A stretch of DNA of 64,000 nt from Henriciella aquimarina (GCF_002088975.1 NZ_NCST01000062.1:62001-126000); one strand, 5' to 3'; positions 27,955-39,205 are shown, counted from the first letter of the stretch. The notes: a model not told the origin generated them from the letters alone. Program-made: numbers and translations.

Positions 27955-28946
27955 TGGGTCACAAGCCGGTCCTGCTCGATGAGGTTGTCACCGCCATGGC
28001 GCCGAAGGATGGCGAGGTGCTGGTCGACGGCACCTATGGCGGCGGGGGCTATGCCCGCGCGCTGCTGGCGGCGGCGAAATGCCGGGTCCTCGGCCTCGAC
28101 CGGGATCTCGACGCCATCGAACGCGCCGGCCTCGCCGCCGAGAAAGAGCCACGCCTGACCCCGATCCTCGGGCGCTTCAGTGACATGATCCGGCTGGTCG
28201 AGGAGGCGGGCTTCTCCAGCGTCGACGCCATTACGCTCGATCTTGGCGTCTCTTCCTTCCAGCTAGACCAGGCCGAGCGCGGCTTCTCCTTCATGCGCGA
28301 CGGGCCGCTCGTCATGCGTATGGGCCGCTCGGGGCCCAGCGCGGCCGACGTCGTCAACCAGATGGACGAGCGCGATCTCGCCACCATCTTCTTCCGGCTC
28401 GGCGAGGAAAAGCAGTCGCGCCGCATCGCGCGCGCCATCGTCCAGCGCCGCCTTAAGGCTCCCTTCACCACAACCCTCGATCTTGCAGGCCTGATCGAGG
28501 AAGTGCTCGGGGGACGCAGGGGCGCGAAGACCCATCCGGCCACCCGCTCCTTCCAGGCGATCAGAATGTTCGTCAATGACGAGCTGGGCGAACTGGCCCG
28601 GGCGCTGGAAGCCTCCGAGCACCTTCTGAGCGAGGGCGGACGGCTCGTCATCGTGACCTTCCATTCGCTGGAGGACAGGATGGTGAAACTTTTCATGCGC
28701 GAACGCGCCGGCCTGCAGGGCGGCGGATCGCGCCACCTGCCGCAGAAGGGTGATGGCCCGCGCCCAAGCTTCGACATGCCCTCGAAAAAGGCCATCGAGC
28801 CGTCAGAGGCAGAGCTTGCCGAGAACCCGCGCGCCCGCTCCTCGCGGCTGCGCGTCGCTGTGCGCACAGCCGCGCCGGCCATGGATCTGCCGGTCTCGAC
28901 CGGTGTCGACCTGCCGGATCTCGCCCGTCTGGAGGCCAGCTCATGA
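27954..28946 (+). CDS. rsmH: 16S rRNA (cytosine1402-N4)-methyltransferase
   Basis: A 330-residue SAM enzyme that methylates C1402 of 16S rRNA. Motifs are HKPVLLDEVV at the N-terminus, DGTYGGGGYARALL for SAM binding, LDLGVSSFQLD, and the C-terminal RLVIVTFHSLEDRMVK. The ATG overlapping the mraZ stop (TGATG) was chosen over the GTG one codon before; AGGAGG is 7 bases away. The stop overlaps ftsL by four bases. Confidence 0.96.
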   Translation: MGHKPVLLDEVVTAMAPKDGEVLVDGTYGGGGYARALLAAAKCRVLGLDRDLDAIERAGLAAEKEPRLTPILGRFSDMIRLVEEAGFSSVDAITLDLGVSSFQLDQAERGFSFMRDGPLVMRMGRSGPSAADVVNQMDERDLATIFFRLGEEKQSRRIARAIVQRRLKAPFTTTLDLAGLIEEVLGGRRGAKTHPATRSFQAIRMFVNDELGELARALEASEHLLSEGGRLVIVTFHSLEDRMVKLFMRERAGLQGGGSRHLPQKGDGPRPSFDMPSKKAIEPSEAELAENPRARSSRLRVAVRTAAPAMDLPVSTGVDLPDLARLEASS

Positions 28947-29287
28947 GCCGCCGCGCCTTCATCGCCGGGCTGGTCATTATCGGCCTGCTGATCTTCAGCC
29001 TCTACCGCGCGAAATACGGCGCGCAGGAAAGCGCCGAGGAGATCGCCGCCGTCGAGGCCGAGATCGAGGACGCCATCCAGGAGCGCAAGGTGCTGCTCGG
29101 GGAGCTGAGCCACCTCTCGCGTCAGGAGTGGATCGAGGAATATGCCCGCGAGGAGCTCGGCATGGCTCCGGCCCGCGCCGAACAGTTCGCCCGCCCGGAA
29201 GACCTCGAACAGCTGGTCGGCCCGCCTGTCATCAGCGACGAAACCGGCGAGCCCCGCCGCAACCGGAAGGAGGCCGACAATGGATGA
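28943..29287 (+). CDS. ftsL: Cell division protein FtsL
   Basis: A 114-residue single-pass membrane protein: membrane segment FIAGLVIIGLLIFSLY (residues 6-21), then a charged coiled-coil (EEIAAVEAEIEDAIQERK) and a short Pro-rich tail. Topology, length and position between rsmH and ftsI identify FtsL, the partner of FtsB and FtsQ. Sequence similarity to FtsL is always low. It overlaps rsmH by four and ftsI by eight bases. Confidence 0.88.
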   Translation: MSRRAFIAGLVIIGLLIFSLYRAKYGAQESAEEIAAVEAEIEDAIQERKVLLGELSHLSRQEWIEEYAREELGMAPARAEQFARPEDLEQLVGPPVISDETGEPRRNRKEADNG

Positions 29288-30935
29288 GTTCCGTTTCGCC
29301 GGCCCCGTCGATGGTTCTTCGATGCGCACCAAGCTCGTCTCGCTGGCCATGTGCCTCGGCTTTGCTGTCATTGCCGCCAAGGCCGGTCTCGTCGCGATGA
29401 CCGGGTCGGAAGGCGGCACCGGGGTCTCGCACGCCTTCGAGGAGCCGGTGCGCCGGGCCGACATTGTCGACCGCCATGGCGAGCTGCTGGCCACATCCGT
29501 GGCGGTCTACTCGCTATTTGCCGATCCGCGCGCCATCTGGGACCCGGCCGAAGTTGCCAACGGGCTCGCCGGCGTCCTGCCGGATATCGACGTGGAAGAG
29601 CTGACCGCCGATCTTTCGGACCGGGACCGGGCCTTTGTCTGGGTGCGCCGCGGGCTGACCCCGCGCCAGCGCCGCGCCGTCTTCGAGCTTGGTCTGGAGG
29701 GGCTGGGCTTTCGCGAGGAAAGCCGCCGGGCCTATCCGCGCGGCACGCTCGCCGGCCATCTGCTCGGCTATGCTAATACTGACGGGCAGGGGCTCTCCGG
29801 GGTGGAATACTCCATGGACACCGACCTGGCCGATGGTGGCGATCCGCTGAAGCTGACCGTCGATTCCAATGTGCAGTTCGCGCTGGAGGCCGAGCTTTCC
29901 GCCGCTGCCGGCGAGTATGAAGCCGAAGGCGCCGCCGGCATCGTGCTGAATGCGCGCAATGGCGAAGTGCTGGGCCTCGCCAGCTGGCCGCCGGTTGATC
30001 CGAACCGCGCCCATGAGCTTGACCGCAACGACCCGGCCAAGCTCAACCGTGCCGCTGGCGCCGTCTTTGAACTGGGTTCGGTCTTCAAGCCGATCACGGT
30101 GGCCGCCGGGCTCGATACCGGCGCGATCCGCCCGAGTGACCGCTTCGACGTTCGCGAGCCGGTCGTGATTTCCGGGCGTACCATCACCGACACCCATGCT
30201 ATCGACGGGCCGGCCACGCCGTCGACCATCGTTTCGGAAAGCTCCAATATCGGGACGGTGAAAATCTCCATCATGCTTGGTGCGCGCCGCCAGCAGGAGA
30301 TGCTCGCCAATCTCGGTCTGTTCGACCGCTCGCCGATCGAGCTCGCTGACAGCGCCGCGCCGATCCTGCCGCAGCAATTCGATGACATCCACTCCGCCAC
30401 GGTCAGCTATGGCCACGGCATCGCCGTGTCGCCCATCGCCTTTGCCAGCGCCTTCTCCGTCTTTGCCAATGGCGGCGAAGTCGTCGACCCGACCCTGGTT
30501 CTGGACCGCAAGCGCCAGCGCTCGCGCCGTGTGATCTCCGCGCCGACCGCCGCGCTGGTGACGCAGATGCTGCGCGAAACCGTGCTCACCGGCACGGGCG
30601 AGCATGCTGCTGTCGCCGGTTACCGCGTCGCGGGCAAGACGGGCACCGCCGAAAAGCCTGTGCCGGGCGGCTATTCCGACGATGCGAACATGGCCTCCTT
30701 TGCTGCAATCTTCCCGGCTGACAGCCCTGATTATGTCGTATTGATCGTGCTCGATGATCCCAAAGAAGGAGAGGGCCGCGGACGCACGGCAGCCTGGAAT
30801 GCTGCGCCGACGGCTGGCCGGGTGATCGAACGCATTGCGCCCATGCTGGGTGTCGAGCCGAAATTCGAGGATCTGGGCCGGGGTCGGCAGGCGCCGATGG
30901 TCCGCTCCGTCTCTGAGAGAAGGAGCTCGCTATGA
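29280..30935 (+). CDS. ftsI: Septal peptidoglycan transpeptidase FtsI (PBP3)
   Basis: A 551-residue class B penicillin-binding protein. One membrane anchor (about 17-40), a pedestal domain with RRADIVDRHGELLA, and a transpeptidase domain with SVFK (Ser267, Lys270), SSN (321-323) and KTG (453-455). It crosslinks septal peptidoglycan with FtsW. The start was set at the ATG preceded by AAGGAGG, inside the ftsL end; a longer frame starting at 29142 was rejected. Note ELGS replaces the common EPGS before the SxxK motif. Overlaps murE by four bases. Confidence 0.96.
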   Translation: MDEFRFAGPVDGSSMRTKLVSLAMCLGFAVIAAKAGLVAMTGSEGGTGVSHAFEEPVRRADIVDRHGELLATSVAVYSLFADPRAIWDPAEVANGLAGVLPDIDVEELTADLSDRDRAFVWVRRGLTPRQRRAVFELGLEGLGFREESRRAYPRGTLAGHLLGYANTDGQGLSGVEYSMDTDLADGGDPLKLTVDSNVQFALEAELSAAAGEYEAEGAAGIVLNARNGEVLGLASWPPVDPNRAHELDRNDPAKLNRAAGAVFELGSVFKPITVAAGLDTGAIRPSDRFDVREPVVISGRTITDTHAIDGPATPSTIVSESSNIGTVKISIMLGARRQQEMLANLGLFDRSPIELADSAAPILPQQFDDIHSATVSYGHGIAVSPIAFASAFSVFANGGEVVDPTLVLDRKRQRSRRVISAPTAALVTQMLRETVLTGTGEHAAVAGYRVAGKTGTAEKPVPGGYSDDANMASFAAIFPADSPDYVVLIVLDDPKEGEGRGRTAAWNAAPTAGRVIERIAPMLGVEPKFEDLGRGRQAPMVRSVSERRSSL

Positions 30936-32368
30936 AACTGACCGCCCTGTTCCCCGGACACGATGTCGATGCCGTCACCGAAGTGACGGGCCTCTCGGCC
31001 GACAGCCGCAAGATCAAGCCCGGCTTTGTCTTTGCCGCCCTGCAAGGCGTGACCGCCGATGGCCGGGACTATATCCCGCAAGCGATTGCCAATGGCGCGG
31101 TCGCCATTCTCGGCAAGGACCTGCCGGACACGGGCACCATCACCGCCATCGAGGTCGACGAGCCGCGTCTCGCCCTGGCGGTCGCCTCGGCGGCCTTCTT
31201 CGCGCGCCAGCCGGAAACCGTCGTCGCCGTCACTGGCACCAACGGCAAAAGCTCGACGGTCGATTTTCTGCGCCAGATCTGGGAGAGCGCCGGGCTCGGC
31301 GCGGCCTCCATGGGCACGCTCGGTGCCATCGGGCCGCAGGGCCATATCGATCTCGGCCACACCACGCCGGACCCGGTCGCCATCCACGAGACGCTCGCAA
31401 CGCTGGCCGGGCAGGGCGTCACACATTGCGCGATGGAAGCCTCCTCGCATGGCCTGGCGCAATACCGCCTCGATGCGGTGAAGCTCGCCGCTTGCGCCTT
31501 CACCAATCTGACGCAGGACCATCTCGACTATCACCACGACATGGACGAGTACCGCGCCGCCAAGCTTCGGCTCTTCAGCGAGCTGATGCCGGAAGGCGCG
31601 CCGGCTATCGTCAATGCCGACAGCAATGAACGCGGGGCGTTCGAGGAGGCCGCCAGGGCCGCCGGGCTCAAGCCGGTCTCCGTCGGCTGGCGCGGCGAGG
31701 ACCTGAAGATCTGCGAACTGATGCCGCGCGCGACGGGGCAGAAACTCTTCCTCAAATGGCGCGGCGAAGAAGTCGAGGTCGAGCTGCCGCTGATCGGCGA
31801 GTTCCAGGCGCTGAACGCGCTGACCGCCGCCGGGCTCGCCCTTTCGCTCGGCACGTCGCTGGCGGATGTCTGCGAGGGCATGGCCGCGCTGCAGCCTGTG
31901 AAGGGCCGGCTTGAATATGTCGGCGAGACGAAAGACGGGGCCGGGGTCTTTGTCGACTATGCCCATACGCCCGACGGCCTCGACGTGCTGATCCGGGCGG
32001 CGCGCCCGCACACGGCAGGCAAGCTCGTCGTCATCTTTGGCGCCGGTGGCGACCGCGACCGCAAGAAGCGTCCGCTCATGGGCGAGGTGGCCGCCAAGCA
32101 TGCCGATCTCGTGATCGTCACCGACGACAATCCGCGTTCGGAAGATCCTGCCAGCATTCGCAAGGCGATCCTTGAAGCGGTGCCGAACGGCATCGAGATC
32201 GGCGACCGTGGCGAGGCGATCCGCAAGGCGGTGGCCGATTTGCGCGCCGGCGACACGCTGCTGATCGCGGGCAAGGGCCACGAGACCGGCCAGATCGTCG
32301 GCTCCACCGTCATCCCGTTCTCCGACCAGGAGACCGCCCAGGCCGCACTGGAGGGGGTGAACGCATGA
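30932..32368 (+). CDS. murE: UDP-MurNAc-L-Ala-D-Glu:meso-DAP ligase MurE
   Basis: A 478-residue Mur ligase adding the third residue of the peptide stem. The ATP site is VTGTNGKSST, the carbamoylated lysine lies in the DYHHDMDEYRAAKLRLF region, and the DNPR motif (TDDNPRSED) is the mark for meso-diaminopimelate, which fits dapB in this window. It overlaps murF by four bases. Confidence 0.96.
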   Translation: MKLTALFPGHDVDAVTEVTGLSADSRKIKPGFVFAALQGVTADGRDYIPQAIANGAVAILGKDLPDTGTITAIEVDEPRLALAVASAAFFARQPETVVAVTGTNGKSSTVDFLRQIWESAGLGAASMGTLGAIGPQGHIDLGHTTPDPVAIHETLATLAGQGVTHCAMEASSHGLAQYRLDAVKLAACAFTNLTQDHLDYHHDMDEYRAAKLRLFSELMPEGAPAIVNADSNERGAFEEAARAAGLKPVSVGWRGEDLKICELMPRATGQKLFLKWRGEEVEVELPLIGEFQALNALTAAGLALSLGTSLADVCEGMAALQPVKGRLEYVGETKDGAGVFVDYAHTPDGLDVLIRAARPHTAGKLVVIFGAGGDRDRKKRPLMGEVAAKHADLVIVTDDNPRSEDPASIRKAILEAVPNGIEIGDRGEAIRKAVADLRAGDTLLIAGKGHETGQIVGSTVIPFSDQETAQAALEGVNA

Positions 32369-33855
32369 GCCGCCCGCTCTGGACCTCCGAGGAGATCGCC
32401 GACGCCACGGGCGGGCGCGTCACCGGCGCCTTCGAAGCGACCGGCGTGTCCATCGATACCCGCTCGCTGGAAAAGGGTGACCTGTTCGTCGCGCTGAAGG
32501 ATATCCGCGACGGCCACGAATTCGTGCCGAGCGCCTTTGAAGCTGGCGCCAGTGCCGCGCTGGTCAGCCGCGAGATCAAGGGCGTTCCAGGGGCGCTCAT
32601 CATTGTCGAGGATGTGATGGCGGCACTGGAAGCCATGGGCCGCTATGCCCGTGAGCGGGCAAAGGACGCCGTGCGCATCGCCGTCACCGGCTCGGTCGGC
32701 AAGACCAGCGTGAAAGAGATGATCGCGCGCATCCATCGCGGACAGGGCAAGGCGCACTGGTCGGTCAAGAGCTTCAACAATCATTGGGGCGTGCCGCTGA
32801 CGCTCGCCCGCATGCCCGCCGAGACCGAATTCGCCGTCTTCGAGATCGGCATGTCGACGCCGGGCGAGATCGCGCCGCGCTCGCACATGGTCCAGCCGCA
32901 TGTCGCCGTGATCACCAAGATCGCGCCCGCCCACCTTGAGGGCCTCGGCTCCATCGAGGGCGTGGCGCGCGAAAAGGCCGACATCGCCGCCGGGCTGGTC
33001 GAGCCGGATGGCATCATGGTCCTGCCCAAGGCCGATCCGATGCTGCCCGTGCTCGCCAAGCGCATCCGCGAGTTGAAGCCCGACGCGCCGATTGCGCTGT
33101 TTGGATGGCGCGAGACCTGGGACCGGGAGACCGGGCTTGGCAATCTCGACGGCTGGTCGGTGATCGAGTCCTACGAGAGCGTGGGCGGCATGAGCCGGAT
33201 CGGGCTCGACACGCTGACCTGCCAGCTCGATGTCGAGATCCATGCCGTTGGCGCCCACTGGGCCGACAATGTCGCCTGCGCGCTGCTGGCGGCTCGTCTG
33301 AACGCGCCGCTCGATCTTTACCAGGCCGCGCTCGACCTGTCGGGCTATACGCCGCCGCCGGGCCGGGGCGCTGCTGAAGTTCTCGAGCTGCCGCAAGGCG
33401 GGCGGATCCTGCTGGTCGATGACGCCTACAATGCCAACCCCGAATCGATGCGCGCGGCGCTTGCCAGTTTTGCGAGCCGGAAAGGCCGGCGCCACATCGT
33501 GGCCCTGGGCGAAATGCTTGAGGTCGGCTCAACGTCAGAGGCAGAGCACAAGGGCCTGGCCGAGCCGGTCCTGGCCTCGGGCGCGAGTGTTGCCTTCTTC
33601 GCGGGAGAGGGGATGAAGCCGCTGGCCGATTCTCTTGAGACGAGAATCGAGACGCATTGGGCGGTCAACGCAAAAGAGCTGGATTCGGTTGTTAAAAACT
33701 CATTAACCAACGGCGATCTCCTCTTGATCAAAGGCTCGAATGCATCCGGGATGGGTTTGCTCGCAGACAGGCTGCGCCAATGGAGTGTGGCCGCTGACGG
33801 GCAAGTGATGGATCGCGGTCCAGAAGGGGCTGCAGGGGGTATGGATGCTGTATGA
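32365..33855 (+). CDS. murF: UDP-MurNAc-tripeptide:D-Ala-D-Ala ligase MurF
   Basis: A 496-residue Mur ligase. The ATP site is [33 protein letters not shown] and [13 protein letters not shown] are typical MurF segments. It adds D-Ala-D-Ala made by Ddl. It overlaps mraY by 11 bases. A lower-GC patch with AAAAACTCATTAACC is seen near its 3' end (about 33690), without effect on the reading frame. Confidence 0.96.
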   Translation: MSRPLWTSEEIADATGGRVTGAFEATGVSIDTRSLEKGDLFVALKDIRDGHEFVPSAFEAGASAALVSREIKGVPGALIIVEDVMAALEAMGRYARERAKDAVRIAVTGSVGKTSVKEMIARIHRGQGKAHWSVKSFNNHWGVPLTLARMPAETEFAVFEIGMSTPGEIAPRSHMVQPHVAVITKIAPAHLEGLGSIEGVAREKADIAAGLVEPDGIMVLPKADPMLPVLAKRIRELKPDAPIALFGWRETWDRETGLGNLDGWSVIESYESVGGMSRIGLDTLTCQLDVEIHAVGAHWADNVACALLAARLNAPLDLYQAALDLSGYTPPPGRGAAEVLELPQGGRILLVDDAYNANPESMRAALASFASRKGRRHIVALGEMLEVGSTSEAEHKGLAEPVLASGASVAFFAGEGMKPLADSLETRIETHWAVNAKELDSVVKNSLTNGDLLLIKGSNASGMGLLADRLRQWSVAADGQVMDRGPEGAAGGMDAV

Positions 33856-35038
33856 GCTGCTGGCATCAGACGACGGATTATTCCGTCTTTTCAACTACAC
33901 GACGTTCCGCACCGGCGGTGCGGTCGTCACCGCGTTCCTCTTCTCCGTTCTCGTCGGCGACTGGGTGATCACGCAGCTGCGTGCCCGCCAGGGCAAGGGC
34001 CAGCCGATCCGCGATCTCTCGCTCGAAGCCCAGCTCTCCAAGCAGGGTACGCCGACCATGGGCGGCCTGCTCATCTGGATCGGCCTGATCGTCGCCACGC
34101 TGCTCTGGGCCGATTTGGGCAACCCCTATATCTGGACGGTCCTCTTCGTCAGCGTCTCCTACGCCTTCCTCGGTTTCCTCGATGACTATGCGAAAGTCAC
34201 CAAGCAGGACGATGCCGGCGTCTCGGCCAAGGTGCGCCTGCTGGTCGAGTTTGTCGTGGCCGCGCTTGCCGGCGCCTTCATAATGGGCCTGCACGGCGCG
34301 AACACGCCGCTCGGCCATGCCGAGTGGGGGCCGCTCAACGATGTCGCGCAGGCCATTGCCGCGATTGCGCCGGAAACCACCGTCGAGCCGAACGATCAAA
34401 GCTTCTCCGGCGGCGTCGCGGTGCCTTTCGTCAACGACTATTTCGTCCCGCTGGGCGGGCTCTTCATCGTCTTTGCGATGATCGTCATCGTCGGTGCGGC
34501 CAATGCGGTGAACTTCACCGATGGCCTCGACGGCCTCGCCATCGTGCCGATGATGTTCGCCGGCGCCTCCTATGCCCTGATCGCCTATCTCACCGGCAAC
34601 TTCATCTTCTCCGACTATCTCGGCATCCAGTTCACGCCGGGCGCCGGGGAAATGGGTGTCCTGCTCGGCTCGATGATCGGGGCGGGCATGGGCTTTCTCT
34701 GGTTCAACGCCTATCCGGCCAAGGTCTTCATGGGCGACACCGGCTCGCTCGGCCTGGGCGGGCTGATCGGCGTTGTCGCCGTGGCGGTGAAGCACGAATT
34801 CGCGCTCGCCATCATTGGCGGCCTGTTCGTGCTGGAAGCGCTGTCGGTGATGATGCAGGTCTCCTGGTTCAAGATCACCCGGAAGCTCACCGGCACCGGC
34901 AAGCGCATCTTCCTGATGGCGCCGCTGCACCACCATTTCCAGAAGAAGAACTGGCCCGAAACCCGGGTCGTGGTCCGCTTCTGGATCCTGTCCGTTCTGT
35001 TCGCCCTTGCGGGCCTCGCAACGCTGAAGCTGAGGTGA
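33845..35038 (+). CDS. mraY: Phospho-MurNAc-pentapeptide transferase MraY
   Basis: A 397-residue integral membrane enzyme making lipid I. About ten helices and the family motifs [11 protein letters not shown] (aspartate-rich), [13 protein letters not shown] and [11 protein letters not shown], with [16 protein letters not shown] near the end. Length is a little above the usual 360, because of an insertion around residues 140-200 (a periplasmic loop rich in Pro/Thr/Glu). Ten bases separate it from murD. Confidence 0.97.
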   Translation: MLYELLASDDGLFRLFNYTTFRTGGAVVTAFLFSVLVGDWVITQLRARQGKGQPIRDLSLEAQLSKQGTPTMGGLLIWIGLIVATLLWADLGNPYIWTVLFVSVSYAFLGFLDDYAKVTKQDDAGVSAKVRLLVEFVVAALAGAFIMGLHGANTPLGHAEWGPLNDVAQAIAAIAPETTVEPNDQSFSGGVAVPFVNDYFVPLGGLFIVFAMIVIVGAANAVNFTDGLDGLAIVPMMFAGASYALIAYLTGNFIFSDYLGIQFTPGAGEMGVLLGSMIGAGMGFLWFNAYPAKVFMGDTGSLGLGGLIGVVAVAVKHEFALAIIGGLFVLEALSVMMQVSWFKITRKLTGTGKRIFLMAPLHHHFQKKNWPETRVVVRFWILSVLFALAGLATLKLR

Positions 35039-35048
35039 GGCCGAACCC

Positions 35049-36473
35049 ATGATCCCGATTACCGAGTATGCAGGACGCGATGTGGCAGTCTTCGGACTGG
35101 GCCGCACCGGGCTGGCCGCCGCAAAGGCGCTCAGGGCCGGCAATGCGCGCGTGCATGCCTGGGACGACAATGAAGAGACCCGGGCCAAGGCCGAAGCCGC
35201 CGGGATCCCGCTGTCGGATCTCAACAAGCGCGACTGGCAGAGCTTTGCCGCGCTCGTCCTCTCGCCGGGCATCCCCTACCGCTTCCCGCAGCCGCACCGC
35301 CTGGTCCGCCTCGCGCAGATGACCAATGTGCCGGTGGTCGGCGACATGGAGCTGTTCGCGCGCGCCGTGCAGTCGCTGCCCGAGCGCGGCCGGCCCAAGG
35401 TGATCGGTGTCACCGGCACGAACGGAAAGTCGACCACGACCGCGCTGATCGGCCATATCCTGAAAGAGTGCGGCATGGATGCCCGCGTCGGCGGCAATAT
35501 CGGCAAGGGCGTGCTCGACATGGCGCCGCTGCATGCCAATGCCGTCTATGTGCTGGAGCTCTCCTCCTACCAGCTCGACCTGGTGAAAAGCCTGCATTGC
35601 GACGTCTCGGTCCTGCTCAACATCTCGCCGGACCATCTCGACCGGCATGGCGGGATGAAGGGCTATATCGATGCCAAGCGCCGCATCTTCCTGAACCAGC
35701 AGCCGGGCGACACCGCCGTCATCGCGGTCGACGACACCATCACCCAGACGCTCGCCATGGATCTCGCGACCCGCGGCGGCGTGCGCGTCAGCCAGGTCTC
35801 GTCGGAGTTTGCGCTTGGCCGCGGCATCAGCGCGGTGAACGGCAAGCTCTATGACAGCCTGCTCGGCAATGCGATCCGGGTCGGCGATCTTGCCGATGCC
35901 GCCACGCTGCCCGGCCGGCACAATTTCCAGAATGCGGCGGCTGCCTATGCCGCCTGCCGCGCGCTCGGGCTCGAGCCGGGCCGGATCTTCGCCGCCATCC
36001 TCAGCTTCCCGGGTCTCGCCCACCGCATGGAGCAGGTCGGCGAGATCGACGGTGTGCGCTTCGTCAACGATTCCAAGGCGACCAATGCCCAAGCCGCCGA
36101 ACAGGCGCTGCGCGCCTATCCCAAGGTCTACTGGATCGCCGGCGGCGTCCCGAAGGCCGAAGGGATTGGCCCGCTCGCGCCCTATTTCGATCATGTCGCC
36201 AAGGCCTATCTCATCGGGGACGCCGCCGACGCCTTCGCCCGCACGCTGGATGGCAAGGCCGTCTATGAGAAGTGCGGCACGCTCGAGAATGCCGTCTCGG
36301 CGGCCTATGAGGATGCGCGCGCCTCCGGTGAGGCCAATCCGGTTGTGCTCCTGTCGCCGGCCTGTGCGAGCTTCGACCAGTACAAGGATTTCGAAGCACG
36401 CGGCGACGCCTTCCGCGATATCGTCGAGGACCTTGGCGGCAACTCGCTCGTGAAGATCAAGGAATCGGCATGA
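35049..36473 (+). CDS. murD: UDP-MurNAc-L-alanine:D-glutamate ligase MurD
   Basis: A 474-residue Mur ligase. N-terminal Rossmann-like start VAVFGLGRTGLAAAKAL, ATP site VTGTNGKSTTTAL, then NISPDHLDRHGGMKGY with the modified lysine region and the C-terminal LLSPACASFDQYKDFEARG. It adds the second stem residue. It overlaps ftsW by four bases. Confidence 0.97.
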   Translation: MIPITEYAGRDVAVFGLGRTGLAAAKALRAGNARVHAWDDNEETRAKAEAAGIPLSDLNKRDWQSFAALVLSPGIPYRFPQPHRLVRLAQMTNVPVVGDMELFARAVQSLPERGRPKVIGVTGTNGKSTTTALIGHILKECGMDARVGGNIGKGVLDMAPLHANAVYVLELSSYQLDLVKSLHCDVSVLLNISPDHLDRHGGMKGYIDAKRRIFLNQQPGDTAVIAVDDTITQTLAMDLATRGGVRVSQVSSEFALGRGISAVNGKLYDSLLGNAIRVGDLADAATLPGRHNFQNAAAAYAACRALGLEPGRIFAAILSFPGLAHRMEQVGEIDGVRFVNDSKATNAQAAEQALRAYPKVYWIAGGVPKAEGIGPLAPYFDHVAKAYLIGDAADAFARTLDGKAVYEKCGTLENAVSAAYEDARASGEANPVVLLSPACASFDQYKDFEARGDAFRDIVEDLGGNSLVKIKESA

Positions 36474-37627
36474 GCGTGCAGATGGGCGACAGCCTCATCC
36501 TGCCCCGGGCCGATGGCTCGCATGTTACCGAATGGCGCCGCAGCGTCGACTGGCAGATCCTGGCCGCCTCGACCATGCTGTTGGGCCTGGGCCTGATGCT
36601 GTCTCTGGCGGCCGGTCCGCCGGCGGCTGAACGGCTCGACCTCACCGACGCCTTCTATTTCGTCAAACGCCATGTCGTCTTCGCCGGCGCCGCGCTTGTC
36701 CTGATGGTTGGCACCAGCATGCTCGACCGCGTCTGGGTGCGGCGGATTTCGGCGGTCGTCTTCTGCGGCTCTTTCGTGATGCTGGCCGCCATCCTGATTA
36801 TCGGCCACGAGGCCAAGGGCGCGCAGCGCTGGATCGAGCTTGGCGGCTTCACGCTGCAACCGTCCGAGTTCGCCAAGCCGGCACTCGTCGTCATGGCGGG
36901 CTGGCTGCTCGCCCAGCGCCAGCTCTATCCCGGCGGGCCGTGGGCGGTCGTCGCGCTGGTCTTCTATGTCGTCACGCTCGGCCTGCTCCTGCTGCAGCCG
37001 GATGTCGGCCAGTCGGCGCTGCTGACAGCCGCCTTCATCGTGACTTTCTTCGTCTCGGGCCTGCCCTGGCGCTGGGCGGCCATGTTCTTCGGTGGCGGGC
37101 TCGGCCTGTCGGTCGCGCTCTACGGGCTGCTGCCGCATGTGCGCCACCGGGTGAACAGCTTCATCAACCCGTCCGACTATGACACCTACCAGATCGACAA
37201 GGCATCCGAAGCGATTGCGCGCGGCGGCTTTCTCGGCGCCGGGCCGGGCGAGGGGACGGTGAAGACGCACCTGCCGGATGCCCATACCGACTTCATCTAT
37301 GCCGTGCTGGGCGAGGAGTTCGGCTATATCGCCGCGCTCGCACTCATCGCGCTTTACGGCTTCATCTGCTGGCGCGGCCTGCGCGGTGCCTCGCGGGTGC
37401 GTGACCCGTATCCGCGCTCGGCAGCGGCCGGACTCTTTGCCCTTTTCGGCCTTCAGGCTGCCATCAATATCGCGGTGAATGTGAGCCTCATCCCGCCGAA
37501 GGGCATGACCTTGCCCTTCATTTCCTATGGAGGCTCCTCGATGTTGGGGATCGCGTTGACTCTGGGCCTCGCCCTGGCGCTAATTCGGCGTCAGAGCACA
37601 GCAGCGGCCTGGAGTGAGCATGGCTGA
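36470..37627 (+). CDS. ftsW: Peptidoglycan glycosyltransferase FtsW
   Basis: A 385-residue SEDS-family protein with about ten helices. Signatures are the [22 protein letters not shown] segment (shown in parts), [10 protein letters not shown], and the C-terminal [16 protein letters not shown]. It polymerises septal glycan with FtsI. The first about 25 residues are cytosolic. The stop overlaps the start of murG by eight bases. Confidence 0.97.
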   Translation: MSVQMGDSLILPRADGSHVTEWRRSVDWQILAASTMLLGLGLMLSLAAGPPAAERLDLTDAFYFVKRHVVFAGAALVLMVGTSMLDRVWVRRISAVVFCGSFVMLAAILIIGHEAKGAQRWIELGGFTLQPSEFAKPALVVMAGWLLAQRQLYPGGPWAVVALVFYVVTLGLLLLQPDVGQSALLTAAFIVTFFVSGLPWRWAAMFFGGGLGLSVALYGLLPHVRHRVNSFINPSDYDTYQIDKASEAIARGGFLGAGPGEGTVKTHLPDAHTDFIYAVLGEEFGYIAALALIALYGFICWRGLRGASRVRDPYPRSAAAGLFALFGLQAAINIAVNVSLIPPKGMTLPFISYGGSSMLGIALTLGLALALIRRQSTAAAWSEHG

Positions 37628-38723
37628 GAGCGAGACAGACAAACCGCTCGTCATCATCGGGGCAGGGGGCACCGGCGGACACATGTTTCCGGCGGCGGCC
37701 TTTGCCGACGAGATGCGCGCGCGCGGCTGGGCTGTCGGCCTGATGAGCGATGCGCGCGGCCTGCGCTATGCCGGGGACTTTCCCGCCGACTGGAAGGAAG
37801 AGGTCCGCGCCGCCAGCCCCAACATGCGCAAGCCCTGGACGTTGCCCGGCGCGGCACTGAAAATCTGGGGCGGCATCAATTCCGCCGCGCGCACCATGAA
37901 ACGGCTGCAGCCCGCGCTGGTGGCCGGCTTTGGCGGCTATCCGGCCTTTCCGGCGCTCAGTGCCGCGACGCGCCGCAAGGTGCCGATCCTGATCCATGAA
38001 CAGAACGCCGTGCTCGGCCGGGTGAACCGGCGCTTTGCGGGCAAGGCGGCCATCGTCGCCTCCGGCTTCGAGCGGCTCGACCGTCTGCCGGGCGGGGCGG
38101 TACACCATGCCGTCGGCAATCCGGTGCGGTCTGCCGTCGCCGCCAAGCGCGAGGTGCCCTATCCGCCGACCGATGGCGAGCTGACCATCTTCATCACCGG
38201 CGGCAGCCAGGGCGCGAAGATCCTCGGCGACATCCTGCCGCTGGCGATTGCGAACCACACGCCCCCGACGCTGCGCGCGCGGCTGAAAGTCGTCCAGCAG
38301 GTGCGCGAGGAGCAGATGGATCAGGTGCGCGCGGTCTATGACAAGGTCCAGCTCCGCCACGAGCTGAAACCCTTCTTCTCCGACATGCCCGACCGGCTGG
38401 CCGCCGCCCATCTCATCATTGCGCGCTCGGGTGCCGGCACCGTCAGCGAGATAGCCGCGGTGGGCCGGCCCTCCATCCTCATCCCGCTCAAGATCGCGAT
38501 GGACAATCACCAGGAAGCCAATGCCGAGGCGCTGGTCGAGGCGGGTGCCGCCGACATGATTGTCGAGGACAATCTCTATCCGAACCTGCTGGGGGAGCTG
38601 ATCGCCGCGCGTCTGGGCGATGCCGGCGAGTTGAAGAACCGGGCCGCGCTCGCACGGGTGACGGGCACGGTGACAGCGGCGAGCGACCTGGCCGATCTCG
38701 CCGAACAGGTGGCGAAACGCTAG
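37620..38723 (+). CDS. murG: UDP-GlcNAc:lipid I N-acetylglucosaminyltransferase MurG
   Basis: A 367-residue GT-B glycosyltransferase converting lipid I to lipid II. Motifs are [37 protein letters not shown] and [13 protein letters not shown], ending with [11 protein letters not shown]. The ATG with GGAG six bases before was chosen over a GTG two codons upstream. Its stop overlaps that of the convergent DUF3291 gene (CTAG), ending the first transcriptional block of the cluster. Confidence 0.97.
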   Translation: MAESETDKPLVIIGAGGTGGHMFPAAAFADEMRARGWAVGLMSDARGLRYAGDFPADWKEEVRAASPNMRKPWTLPGAALKIWGGINSAARTMKRLQPALVAGFGGYPAFPALSAATRRKVPILIHEQNAVLGRVNRRFAGKAAIVASGFERLDRLPGGAVHHAVGNPVRSAVAAKREVPYPPTDGELTIFITGGSQGAKILGDILPLAIANHTPPTLRARLKVVQQVREEQMDQVRAVYDKVQLRHELKPFFSDMPDRLAAAHLIIARSGAGTVSEIAAVGRPSILIPLKIAMDNHQEANAEALVEAGAADMIVEDNLYPNLLGELIAARLGDAGELKNRAALARVTGTVTAASDLADLAEQVAKR

Positions 38724-39205
38724 GCCGCCGAGCGGCAGGCATGACTGATGTGCATCTCGGCGTCCTTCAGCCAGTCCCAGCCGAACGCCTCTTCGCTGTC
38801 GCCATGCTGGCGGCGCATCTCCAGCCGTGCCAGCGCGTCCTCCAGCGTCGGCTGATGGCCTTCGGGCACCCACCACATGACGAAATGCATCTCGCCCAGC
38901 ACCTCGAACCAGTCGGCCCGGCGCTCATAGAAACGTTTGTGGATGGTGCCCCAGACGAAGCGTTCGAGGCTTTTGACGTCCTTCCAGACGGTGAGGTTGG
39001 AGACGAGCTGCGGGTCGCCGCCGATCTTGGTTTCGGTGTTGCCGGTGCCCGGCTCGCCCGAGCCCTCCATCATCCAGACAAAGCCCGGCATGCGTTTGCC
39101 CAGCCCGTTGATGAGGTCGAGATTGTCCATGAAGTCCTTGACCCGCGGGTCACCCGGCGGAGCGATGAGGCGGCCGACATTCAGCTCGGCAAGGTGCATG
39201 GTCAT
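38720..39205 (-). CDS. DUF3291-type protein inserted in the dcw cluster
   Basis: A 161-residue soluble protein matching the DUF3291 form: [20 protein letters not shown], a [14 protein letters not shown] segment, [19 protein letters not shown] and [13 protein letters not shown], ending in a [15 protein letters not shown] strand-loop. These are ferredoxin-like, ABM/monooxygenase-type folds; no activity is known. It lies on the opposite strand between murG and murC, with base composition like its neighbours, so it is not a recent foreign insertion. Confidence 0.8.
   Translation of the reverse strand: MTMHLAELNVGRLIAPPGDPRVKDFMDNLDLINGLGKRMPGFVWMMEGSGEPGTGNTETKIGGDPQLVSNLTVWKDVKSLERFVWGTIHKRFYERRADWFEVLGEMHFVMWWVPEGHQPTLEDALARLEMRRQHGDSEEAFGWDWLKDAEMHISHACRSAA

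Noticed and set aside
29142-29279. N-terminal extension of ftsI
   Set aside because: Overlaps most of the ftsL 3' half; the ATG at 29280 has AAGGAGG and gives the normal short cytosolic tail before the membrane anchor.
31957-33495. 512-codon minus-strand frame over murE/murF
   Set aside because: Antisense to two overlapping Mur ligase genes with intact motifs; no independent support.
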